Source: Epiperipatus broadwayi (Eukaryota; Onychophora; Udeonychophora; Euonychophora; Peripatidae). Taken from it: DNA of 64,000 bases. The position numbers were made by a program, and so were the translations under genes. Numbering within the stretch: the first letter of the stretch is position 1; each line of letters begins with the position of its first letter. The stretch spans positions 62,001-126,000 of the forward strand of contig JAQFVV010000986.1 in NCBI GenBank assembly GCA_028023455.1, in the 5' to 3' direction. Under the pieces are notes generated by a model. That model saw nothing but the letters and a program-made list of their open reading frames with translations. It was not told where the DNA came from and did not search any database. Shown here in pieces: positions 37,066 to 49,700 of this stretch.

Positions 37066-37277
37066 TTTGGCCTTTTTTATTTATTTCCACGTCACTTTCT
37101 TCCCAACACCTTTTTTAATTATAGTGCTTCAGGCATTTTATTTCTTTAAAAAATGGGTGTTTCTAGTCAATGACATTTATCGCTTGCATGTGGCAGCAGT
37201 GTTTTTGGGTGTTTTCAAATTCAAAATGGCCACTGAGCGCATACTATATCAGCACCGAATCATTTTATTTAAATGAA

Positions 37278-37360
37278 ATATTTATTTTATATCGCGCAAT
37301 GTTTATAAACTGTAATATTAATAATCAGCCATAAAGCTAATGCACATGCACTTTGTAGAT
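37278..37360. repeat. Dispersed repeat flanking the palindrome
   Basis: The segment from ATATTTATTTTATATCGCGC to AATGCACATGCACTTTGTAG recurs in diverged form at 54802-54892 (same order, ending AATGCACATGAGCTTTGTAG) and partly at 55097-55152. Family not known. Confidence 0.75.
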
Positions 37361-40300
37361 TTTTATTGTAATCTTTCAGACCATTTTTCTTTTTTGGCAA
37401 AATAACATTGATTTTCAAACACTTTTATAAATGTGTGGCATTATTAATAAATATTATATTGGTTAAATTGTCATAATATCAGTATATAGACTGATTTGTT
37501 TAGGGAAAACAACATAATTGCCTCATAATTGTGTGGTTTATATCTTCCATCTGGGTAAAAAATATTAAATGACATTATACAGTCTGGTAACATAATAAAA
37601 ATAGAACTATAAGATTTTTTCTCCACACACAGATTATATAATCTCATAATAAATTCAAAATAAAACAAATATACAATTTGTTTTATGACATACTCAACAC
37701 CAAAAAGTAGAATGTTTTTTTTTAACTTTTTTATTGTTTTTAGAGGAAAAAACTAAAATCTTACTTTAATCTCATCATTATACAGCACAATGTTTTTATG
37801 AATATAAAGTTCTTATTACTAGAGATGTTAAAATTATAGATACAGTATAGTTAAAAGAAAAACATAAGTATGTACCGAATATCTTGATAGCTAATGATTA
37901 TAATAAAAGAGATCATAATGCCTCAGACTAAGATCCAAAATGATAATAAAAATAGTGAGAGACAAAAATATAGTCTTAAATGTTATCTATAAGATTATAT
38001 TATTTATAAGATTCTAATCAAATTATGAACTTAATCGTTTTTGAGGTCAAGAAAGTTTAAATTCTGTATAAAATCATATTGGTTTCATCTGTAGGAAAGC
38101 ATAAGTGCCAGAAAAATATAAAACTGTTAATGAAGTAAAACGGCATTCATCGATTTCAGCATTGACCATCCGAAATATAGATTTTACTTGAGCATCTGCT
38201 TTCCATTCAATGTAATATTTATCTTAAAATAAAAATGAAAAAGACCATCAAATCTATGAAAAGGCTAAAATTTATTAATAAAGGGTGTTTGAAAAATTAT
38301 TTAAAACATATTAATAAATTTTACAACACTTAATTTTTTTATGACAAATGCAATTTTTTTGGAATAATGGTACAATATACTATCTTAGATGTTTGAAGAT
38401 AATATTTATTGTAATGGACAGTTATGATGAGGATGTATTGGTACTATATAGTAGAAACAACTATATTTTGCATCCATTAGTAGATATGCTAAAAAATATA
38501 TAGTAAGCATACTGGTACTAAATAAAGAATATAATTACTTTTTTCAGGGTTGAATTCATGATCATAATCAAACTCTGGGTGCCATCTGAAAAATACCATC
38601 TGGAAATGTTTCAAGGGTTTACACTACTTCTCTATTAATATAATTTAAATATTTTTTCATAATATTTAACAGCTAGAACAAAAAGTACATTGCTATCTAT
38701 TTATAATATCTGGTCAAATCAATAATTACATGAATTACTCCTAACTGAAATGGACCGTGGATTGTAATTAAGATGTGAAAATTTTTAAACAAAATAATTG
38801 AAAACACATATTATTTAAATAAATATAATAATTTGTTTACAATTTGGTAATAAAATAAATATCAGTACAACTCTTGATTTTTATTTTCAAACAAATATAC
38901 CTTCATTAGAAAATATTTACAAATTACCTATCCAATAAATACTTTAAAATATATTTTTCAAATTTAAATGAACTTTTTCATATATAGGAATACTTATCTA
39001 ATTAAATTTACTTAATAAGAAAAGAGATATCGTTAATAGTTTAATCTATAACTTATCTTTAATTGATGTATCACAAGCATGTGAGGTAACCCAAATATGA
39101 AACATGTAATAGCAATCTTACATCATTGAAAATTTCCAAGGTTTATTCCTATTAAAATTTTAAGTTTAGGATAACAGCAAATAATCTAAAACATAATTAT
39201 AAACGAGCAAGACTTTTAATTAATAAATATCCTCTGTCTTGAATATATCAAGTATATAACCCTACATGTTTTTGGTTTATATAAATATAACTCATTTATT
39301 CAACTGTTTTAACTTCGTAGCTGCTGCATAAATAATCATCTAAAGTAACAGTAGTCTTCCGCTTGACTTCCAACGCATGCTCATATATTTTTAAACAAAT
39401 AATAAATTAAAGAGTTGGACTTCTTTAGATCTAACGTTTTATAAAACAGAACCCATAATCATAATTCAGTGACTTGGTCAGGTATTAGTTTGTACATTGT
39501 ATCAATAGTAGTCTCAGTATTAAATTCTTCATGGGGATTATTGGCTTTTGATTCAACCTCTGATAAACAAGATTACTACTTCTTAATTGTTACTTTATAA
39601 TAATATAAATACAAAATAAATTTAATTGTCAACATCATGGCTTTAAATAATCAAATTTATATAATAAATTCATGTCAAAATATATTTTAGTAGAAATTAA
39701 TGCAAGAGTCAAATCTATGTAGAAGAGAATCAGTGGATATTTAAAATAATTAACAACTAACATTTTAATTTAAACTTGAAATAAATATAGTACTCTTTTT
39801 AAAAAAAAAAATTGAGTGATTTTTTATTCTAATATATTTATTTATCTACTAGATTATAACTTAAAAGAAATGAGAGATAAATAAGTAAAATATTTAAATA
39901 ATGTTTATCAATTTTTTAAAAAATAAAAATTAAGGTATTAACTTATTTTAATGAAAGCTGTTTTAAATTAATTTAATTCGATTTTATTTTCTTCACATCT
40001 CTCTAAAAAAATACAAAAAAAATGTTTTGCAAAATTAAAGGATTATCCTATTTATACTAATAATTAAAAAGACAAAGACAACTACATAATTTTTTTTCAA
40101 TAATTAGTGTGTAATTATATTTTCCATGTTAAAATAGTAGAAATACTTCTTTTGTAAAAGGAGAATCAATTGATCCAGCCTTAATGCTCATCATGCCTGA
40201 GATAGTATAGAATTTGCAGGGATAACAAAATTGTTGTTAAAAATAAAATAGTGAGTGTAAAGATTGTAAATTTCAGTCTCTTGTCAGTGACAGATATGCA

Positions 40301-40614
40301 TGGTTTAACTGTTGAGAAGGGATTAGCAGTAGCAGTTAGTCAGACCATTATGTATACATATATTAACAAGAAAGAAATAGACTGAACTTATACATGTATC
40401 TATTTTCATGACAATATGTAATTAACTTATTCATTCAGTGTACTGTTTTCTATATAAGAAGCTAAAGGGATTTAAACTGAGGATTTTTCAGTCTATATTT
40501 GAATACAGAATGAAAAAAAAAATTAAGTGCAAACCCCATTACATATTTATACAGAAAACATTCAAGTCATTGAATGAATAGGTCATATATATATATAACA
40601 ATTCATAAATTTCA
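37361..40614. other. AT-rich stretch with no recognisable gene
   Basis: Low-complexity A/T sequence. No ORF with family features and no clear repeat apart from a short (TA)n just before the next array (40586-40597). Confidence 0.55.
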
Positions 40615-41642
40615 TAACTTGCTTTTAAGCTTGCATTTAAATGATCACTAGATGGAGCTTACCAATAGCCCTGAACAAGCTTTATATTTATAAGTGCTGA
40701 AAGAGAAAGAATTCAAAATCTCTATCATTAAGTCTCTACCTTCAGACCAATTGATTTCAAGTTTATGGCTCACCTTAGTGGAGGGCTAAGACTCTAAAAA
40801 CTAGATCTAAAATACTAACTCAAAAGTCAGCACTTATAAAACACATTTCTATCAATCGGAAAGTCTGAACTTTTCAGAAATGTAAATGTTTTCAAATCCA
40901 GATTTTCAAACCTGATAGCTACATGGGTCTGAATTCATCTCAGTTTCACTATATAGTAAAAGCTTCTGCAATATAGCATCACAAAAGCCTTCAAAGGTAC
41001 ACTTATAATAATTAATAAAACAAATCATAAATTTCATAACTTGCTTTTAAGCTTGCATTTAAATGATCACTGGATGGAGCTTACCAATAGCTCTAAATAA
41101 GCTTTATTTCTATAAGTGCTGAAAGAGAAATAATTCATAAATTTTTATTGTTAAGTCCCTACCTCCAGACCAAATTGTTTTAAGCATATGGCTCACCACA
41201 GTGGAGGACTGGGACTCTAGAAACTAGATCTAAAATACTAACTCAAAAGTCAGCACTTATTAAACACGTTTCTATCAATCTGAAAGTCTGAACTTTTCAG
41301 ACATGTAAATGTCTTCAAATCCAGCTTTTCAAACCAGATAGTTATATGGGTCTGAATTCAGCTCAGTTTCACCATGTAGTAAAATCCTCAGCAATATAGC
41401 ATCACAAAATCTTTCAAAGGTACTTTCAGATTGATAGAAACATGTTTTATAAGTGTTGACTTTTGAGTTAGTATTTTAGATCTAGTTTCTAGAGTCCCAG
41501 CTCTCCACTGAGGTGAGCCATAAGCGCAAAACCAATTGGGCTGGACATAGGGACTTAATGATAGATTTTGAATACTTTCTTTTTTTGGCACTTATAAAAA
41601 TAAAGCTTGTTTAGAGTTATTGGTAAGCACCATCTAGTGATC
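40615..41642. repeat. Tandem array B of the 420-bp unit, ending in an inverted piece
   Basis: Units start at 40615 and 41037 (period 422), with the same landmarks as array A. Near 41420 the sequence switches to the reverse complement of the unit, which runs to 41642 and stops at (TA)n. Both arrays therefore share the design: (TA)n, direct units, inverted end. Confidence 0.93.
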
Positions 41643-41676
<34 letters not shown>

Positions 41677-41677
41677 C

Positions 41678-41728
<51 letters not shown>
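41643..41728. repeat. (TA)n(TG)n dinucleotide microsatellite
   Basis: Two successive blocks of (AT)n followed by (GT)n. It forms the outer edge of array B. Confidence 0.97.
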
Positions 41729-41730
<2 letters not shown>

Positions 41731-42261
41731 ATAAAGAGCTAGCAAATAAGCTCTTATATGATGTGATTTCTTTGTAACATATACTGTACCCTTTCCACTG
41801 AGTAAAAATAAACATAAATAAAATAAAATAAAATGCTCCTGCTAAAACTTTCATTTTCACAATAGAATATCTTACATAATTTATACAATTAGAATAGCTC
41901 AAATTGATAATAACAATAAAAATATGGTTTGATTTAAATAAATAATAAAATAATATAATAATAATCATGAGACATATGTTGAAAAGTAAAGAAGTAGTAG
42001 GACTAGATTTAGCATATATCCCAAAAGATATAATCTCAATGATATGAAAACAGTATCCCCCCTTTTATTTCAAATAGAAATATAATTTATAGTATTCTTA
42101 AGACTTCAAAAATATTACAAATAATCAAATATAATATGAATAAGTAAATAATAGTTCTATTATTAAAATATAATTATCTCAGGTTATTTAAATCTCTAAT
42201 TAATTTATAATCTCCTGTAGCCAAGTATGATACAGGATTTTGTATCATTTCTAACTACACT
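41729..42261. other. AT-rich spacer, nothing recognised
   Basis: Contains short AAATA-type runs near 41815-41835. No coding or RNA gene visible. Confidence 0.5.
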
Positions 42262-42275
42262 TAAACAACAACAAC

Positions 42276-42358
<83 letters not shown>

Positions 42359-42410
42359 CAACAACAACTATACTTAATCTAACTAACATTTGGTACAATA
42401 TTTATTATTC

Positions 42411-42463
<53 letters not shown>

Positions 42464-42482
42464 TGATGATGATGATGATGAG
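42262..42482. repeat. Two (AAT)n microsatellites
   Basis: (AAC)n-(AAT)n-(AAC)n at 42262-42369 and (AAT)n ending in (GAT)n at 42415-42482. Confidence 0.97.
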
Positions 42483-42620
42483 TGATCATCATTGTTTTTA
42501 TGAACTGTTTTTTTTTCTTAGATACTTCCAGTTTGATAACGCATACAGTTACTGATCAAATCTTTGTACATATTCAGTTTTGTGAAACCAATTTATATGT
42601 AAGAACTATGTGTCAAATGT

Positions 42621-42810
<190 letters not shown>

Positions 42811-42909
42811 CAGCAAAGGTCCATTTGTTCACAAACAAGTCAGCATGCTCTAGTTTTCCATGCTCCAAAGGTATTCAAAGTTTGAATCTGGCAGGATAAA
42901 AACTTTATC

Positions 42910-43690
42910 CTGATATACGTTTTTCAATTTCCAATGAGTTGATAATTGTTTATTACTTTTGTATTGCATTTTTCATTCAAAAATTTAATTAAAATCAAGT
43001 TACCCAACGATAATTTTGAAAAACAATATGGAGACAAAGTAATCACATGACCAGATGCTTACCGCCAACATTGTCAGCACGTAAGCCAATTTTTAATTTT
43101 ATTAATTGTAAAGTCAGATTTTTGTTTTGAAAAAAAAAAATCAAGTTACAAATTTCCCGCAAGTAATTCACTTACTAAATAAACAAGTTAACTAGTTTTA
43201 TTTTTTTTTTTAATGCTTAAAAAGAATTCACGATCTTAGTCTAATTCAAGATAATAATATACCTTTAATCAGTTGATTATTACATTTGTTATTCAAACTT
43301 CCAATTGAAATCAAGTTACCTAACAATAATTTAAAAAAAAAAAACCCATTGCATGACCAGTGTTTTCCCACAATAATACCAACATAGAGTTTCAAAGTCC
43401 AAAGGTCAGTCAGGCATACATTTATTTTTAACGTTATTGTAGCAATCTCTAATCTTTGTTTAGCAATAAAAATTTGATTTCAAGTTCCCAGCAATTAGTT
43501 CATTTGCTCACAATTGAGTTAACAAGCCCTGGCTGCTTATGCTTATAAATTAGTCAAAACTTTAGGCTAGAAAAAAAAAAACTATATACTTTTTTTAATT
43601 ACCAATCAGTTGATAACTGATTTCCAATTTTCTGTTCAAATCTTCAACTATCATCAAGTTACTAGATAATTTCAAAAAACAGGTCACTTC
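42910..43690. repeat. Tandem array of about 330-bp units (2.4 copies)
   Basis: Units start near 42920, 43258 and 43590. Shared landmarks: CAGTTGATWAYTG, then ATCAAGTTAC and, later, GACCAG and TTAATTGT blocks. Units are diverged. Confidence 0.7.
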
Positions 43691-43730
43691 TAATAGCAAT
43701 GCTAAGCCTAACTACCTGCCTAGAATTTGC

Positions 43731-44068
43731 CTGGACACTAGCCATGAATCTCACACTTAAATCATATGGAAATCCTTATTTGGCCACCAACTCTAACACA
43801 GCCAGACCCTGAGTCAGAGACCAACCAACTGCAAACTCTAACTCAACAGTTGCAACCAGTTCAAACATAGCTGTACCACCAGCCTCCTCTGGATATCAGG
43901 ACACTCTACACATGGATCTCATTCTTAAACTTCATCAAAAGCCTTACTCAGTTCTGACCTCTAAAACCCAGACCCAGAGTCCGACCATCTTACCACAAAG
44001 TTCAACTTAACAATTGCAACCAATTCTAACATAGCTGTACCACCCCACCCCTCTGCAATACTCATATA
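43731..44068. repeat. Tandem duplication of about 168 bp
   Basis: 43731-43898 and 43899-44068 share GGACACT...ATG-ATCTCA, TTGCAACCARTTC and AACATAGCTGTACCACC in the same order. The unit is unrelated to the array before it. Confidence 0.75.
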
Positions 44069-44164
44069 TTCAAATGCACCAGAAATTTCTGGTCCTTGTC
44101 TATGTTACCAAGGCAACTCAACCACATAGAACTAAACTTGGATTGCATCTGTAGATACTGTAGA

Positions 44165-44628
44165 CCAGACCATGTAAAATTTATGCTATTTTGTGTAAAC
44201 CAATAAAACAACTTTTACATGTGTAAAACTACAACTACAGACTACCCATGTAACCACAGCAATCTAAGCTATGTAAAACCATTCTAACTAATCCACAGCA
44301 TAAATAAACTTTTACACACATAAACCTACACCTATGGATTGCTTATGAAACCATGGTAATCCAAGCCAAGTAAAAACCCTTGTAACTACTCCACAGCATG
44401 ACAATTTTTTGTAATCTCATGTAAATCAATAAATCAACTTTTATATATGTAAACCTATATCTATGGATTCCTCATGTAACCACAGCAATCCAAGTTATGT
44501 AAAAACATGTAACTAATTCACAGCATGTTAAAATTCCTGCAATTCTGTGTAAAACAATAAATCCATTTTTATATATGTAAACCTACAACTATGGATTGCC
44601 CATGTAAACACAGCAATCCAAGCTATGT
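44165..44628. repeat. Tandem array of about 100-127-bp units (about 4 copies)
   Basis: Each unit has AATAAAYMAACTTTTAYAYA, then GTAAACCTAYAACTATGGATT, ACCACAGCAATCCAAGCTATG and a link to the next unit through CACAGCAT. The last unit runs directly into the conserved retroposon 3' end. Confidence 0.85.
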
Positions 44629-44988
<360 letters not shown>

Positions 44989-46675
44989 ATTTCTCATCTT
45001 TCATTTCTCATGTGGCATATTATAATTAAGCTATAATCTGGACAATATATGGCAATAAAAATATATTCAATTATATGGCAGTGTTTTTCAATAATAAATT
45101 ATGATCAAAATAATCTTATCTTATATGATTTTCTAAATAATAGTTAACATTGTTTAAATAAATAATATCTTTTAAAATCATAATGTGCAAAATATGTAGT
45201 ATGTTTAGCTCAGAATTCTCTAAAATTGGATTCCTTGGAGATAAGTAGATCAATAATAACATGGACAACAAGTTTATAACAATAACTTTGACAAATTTAT
45301 TTTATACTAAAAACAATTATGTACAAAAATATTTACAATCTTAAAAACAAATCCTTACAAATATTATATTAAAATTAAAACAAAAAAAAAATACACAAAA
45401 TAAAATAAAAGAAAGATTGAAATTACAGTTTACAATTTCAAAAAAATCATTAATAAATAAGCCATTATTCCAGCTTATGAATTTTAAATTTTAGAACTAC
45501 ATATGCATTAATTATTCAAAAATATTCTATTATTTATCCTATAATATTGTATTAGCTTATTCTATGCTAGTGAAAAGTAAATTTTAAAATAATGTTCATT
45601 CATGTATTAATTATATTAATAAATTTGCTTGACACTATCTAATTTTAAGATGGGTGTTTCATGATTTAAAAAAATCAAATATAAAAATTTAAATAAAAAA
45701 TAAGCATTCATCATACAGTAATATAATCCATTTGATGTTTCATTGTAAAATATGCATTGCTTTATCAAAAATGTTGTCAATTTATGAAAAATCAAAGGTA
45801 TCAAAATATTTGAAAAATATAAGTTATGAATAGTTTATGATTCTTTTATCACCAAAATATGTCAAATATATTAAGAAAAATTATGATTCTTTTGTCATAT
45901 TTTACCATTAACATTATGTATTTAACATCATTTGTATTTTTCACAATACCAAAACCTATCTTGCCTTCTTCTAAAAAAATCATCTTTTCTAAAATTATCC
46001 ATTATTCATCTTTCAAAAATGCTATACTACTCAATCTTTTACAAATAAAATTCAGATAGTGATACAATGCATTGGACATGAAGGAATAACTAGAGTAAAA
46101 ACTCAATAGTATAAAATAATTCAACAATTCATATGGAAATCATGGTAAAGAAACAACAGGTATGACATCAGCTAATACCCTTAAAAATAATGGCTTGGCT
46201 TTCTTTCAGCACTTACATATCATTAAATATAAAGATCAAAGTACTGTCCATGGAAATAAAAAACAAGTACAAGTACATTATCTGTATTTGCATAATAACT
46301 TCTTTGATATAATATAGGCTCATTATCCTATCTTCTTAATACATACTATTATATAAGCATTCAAAGTTTCATTATTCTACTCCCCTATCATTACCATTTA
46401 AAATTTCAAAATAGATTTAGACATTTAACATCTTAAAATAACTAAGAAATTTTCCAAATAATAAATAATATTACGTATCACTTTATCAAACCATAACTAC
46501 TATAAGAAAATGTTTCACATACAAAATTATCCTCAAATACAAATACGATATGATTTTAAAATATTTGTTCAATATTCATGTCTTGAAAATAAATACCATA
46601 TAGTTTATCTAGCAAAGAATCATATAAAATTATGAACATTCTATAAAGATATAAAAAACTTTATAATATATATAT
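44989..46675. other. AT-rich stretch with no recognisable gene
   Basis: Only low-complexity A/T sequence; ORFs of 62-66 codons have no family features. Confidence 0.55.
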
Positions 46676-46678
46676 ATA

Positions 46679-46718
<40 letters not shown>
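46676..46718. repeat. (TA)n microsatellite
   Basis: About 40 bp of alternating TA, bounding the TGTACCC junction at 46719. Confidence 0.95.
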
Positions 46719-46721
<3 letters not shown>

Positions 46722-49700
46722 ACCCTCCTCCCCCGTCGCCTCTCTCCATAAAATTTATATATACTTAAATTCCGGGTTCTCTCTAGCTCAGTCTTAACAA
46801 AACAAAATGAATGAAATTAATTTATTAAAATGATTACTACTAGCTCTAAACTTTAAAATATAAATACAGTTATATTATTAAAAATTTATTATTTTCATGA
46901 GACATGGAGTGACGACACGGGGAGCGAGACAGACTACATTGAGATATATCCACATGATACTATCCCAATGGCATAAGAACACTATACTAAATAATCAACT
47001 TATGGTATTCTTATGACTTTCCAAGCTCTTTTCATTACAATTAAGATAATAATCATATCTTATTATTCTTTGTAATAATAATCTAGCTCAATTAAATAAT
47101 TTAAGAAAATAAATGAAATAAAATCAAATCAAATAAATCTCAGGTTCATAAATTGCATTTAAACTGATTTAAATTACGGTAGTAAACTATGAGAAGGGAA
47201 TTTTATGTCATAAATTCACTACGTAACAACTAACAATAATAAATAAGAATAATGATAATAATAGTATAATGTAATCCTATTTCTTCTTAAATGAAATAAA
47301 TAAATAAATATTACGTTCGTGGTAGTATTTAATAATCTGACAATCAAAATACGTGTTGTAATATTAGCATATAATTTATTTTAATATTGTGGCAACCAAC
47401 TTATGACCAATAAACGATATAATTATAATCCTTTAATTTTATCATACAAATAAATTTTCAAAAATTATATTATATCTACTTTGTGCAAAATTATATGTCT
47501 GTTGCAATTATAAATGTGTATTGCGATATCATGCATTCTATGTGGAGAAATATAACTAAGACACGAAGCTTACAAATAAATTTACAACATAGTTTATTAA
47601 TAATTATACAAATAACAATATTTACATTATGTACATCGGATATCCCTACTTTCCTGTTACAAAATTACTTTACTAGTTTATCTCTTAACATTAAATTCCT
47701 ACTTATTTTATTTTTAACTCTTATACAGTATTATTATTATTAGATATCTGATTTTAGTTTAGCTTGTTACAAAAATGTATCTATCAATAATTATCATTAA
47801 TACTTTATATCTCTATTAATTTTAAAATTATATTTTTACAAAAATTTTTACCTTCGTAGTAAAAATTATACAAAATCATAAAATTCTATTTTTCTATTAT
47901 TCGTATGGAATTCTATAGATTCAAAACCTTCTTTTACATTTTCATGTTCCGTTTTATTATTGACTATACAATAATTATTAATCAAATACTTATCCAAGCC
48001 TTTGCTTCGTATGGTAACTACAATCATTAACATACCATGCACAAATACATATATCTGTTACACATTATTGAATCATTTTTCAACCAACATGCAATCTCTA
48101 TTTTTAAATATCATATAAAATATTAAAATTTTATTATTACTTTAAAAAAACTTTGTTTAGATTTTTCCTTTAAAATCTTATATTCATTTCAGAATTACTT
48201 TTTAAAACTATATCATATGATTCTTCATCTCTTTATGACATTTATACTTTCACTTTTAAAATAACAATTCTAACTCATTCTAGTAAATAAACTATTCTTA
48301 CATAACGACAACCTAGCTTCATTTCTATTTTATGTATTATTTCTATAAAAATATCTTTCTGACGATGTATATTCATGAAAACAAGGATAGCGAAAATAGA
48401 TGCACAGGATCAAAAATACTAGAATATTATCCGTCATAAAACTTGACAATGATGGCACAGTGAATTTAAAGAACACCATAGAGGAGTGACCTTTATCTGT
48501 CTATCCACCTCTACTATAGGAGTGATGCTAAAGCTATTCCTTCAGCTTTATATAACATCAAAAAGTTTCAAAAATACGTAAAAAAAACACTGTCCAAAAT
48601 ATATGTGTTCAGTGATAGGACTTAGTTAGCTATACTGAAATCACACAAAATACTATGATCCAAATATTTGATTTTTCTTATTTCTTGGCAAAAAACATCA
48701 TCTTGGTTTCCTCTACACCAGTACTACCAAGTCACTATCCGATTTTATTTCTCTAGATTTATCTATGCAATACATCGACAAATTTCTGTCTACATTTCTA
48801 ACAATAATAAAATTCATTTTTTAGTTCAAACTATACAGCTATTCTTAAGAAAATCTTTTACTACTTATCTCGTATATTTATAATATACCAACTATTTTAA
48901 AATCATCATGAATATTTTGCAACATAAAAGTTCAAAAGAATCACATAATTATTATGATACTTATTATTAATTATATTTTTAAAACAATTTATTGCATGCA
49001 CCTTTAAAATTACTACTATCTCAAATATATGTTTTAATGTTGGATAAAATGTGTACTTATAATTAAAAAACTTTCATACATCATTCTTCATAAATAGATG
49101 ACCTAAAAAAAATTACATTATGCATTATCAATAATATCACAATTACCAAAACGATCTCTATCTTCTTGATCGTATTCTGAAGGCTTCACCATTCCATTAC
49201 TTCTTGTAGATATTTAAAACTTCCATACATACATTTTATTTTTATAATAATATTTCTATCATTCTATTAAGCTATTATATTTAAATCTCATAATTCTTAA
49301 ATTCATGTTTATATGTTTCCCTAAGCTAATATAGAATTTTTATATTTTAAATACAATCAAATAAAAATATTAAATTATATTTACGATACTGCTTTGTCGA
49401 ACTTGCTTGAAAATTGTTCATAGTAAAGCTAAAAAAAAAAAAATATATACTTTATTTTCTCTTTCAGTCACTTAATGTTCTATAAAAAAATAACTCTGTT
49501 TAATAATCTTCATCGATGATGATCCTTAGTTTTCTCAATATTTTATACACTTATTAATTCTTGATATCTCCTTTAACATAGTCTGCTAGCTTTTTCCCGC
49601 GCGTCTGGTTTCCCCCGATGCATCTTGTACGGACTTTTTTAAAATCTTCAATAAAATTTCGGTTTCCATGTATCCATTTTTTATTTAGTCATTTAATCTT

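Larger units (their letters stand above)
32117..37268. repeat. Giant palindrome, arms about 2.4 kb, RTE tail at the centre
   Basis: Left arm 32117-34592 and right arm 34912-37268 are inverted copies along their whole length. Paired landmarks: GCGCTCGGTGGCCATTTTGA near 32150 with its inverse near 37230; the CACGTG repeat arrays; the ORFs at 33420 and 36083; the GATCACGTGAGATCC block near 33676 and its inverse near 35830; TACGTACGTTAAAATATAC near 34302 and its inverse near 35200. Arms differ by scattered substitutions and in repeat number, so they are two separate sequences. This looks like a foldback transposon or an old inverted duplication. Exact terminal bases are approximate. Confidence 0.9.
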
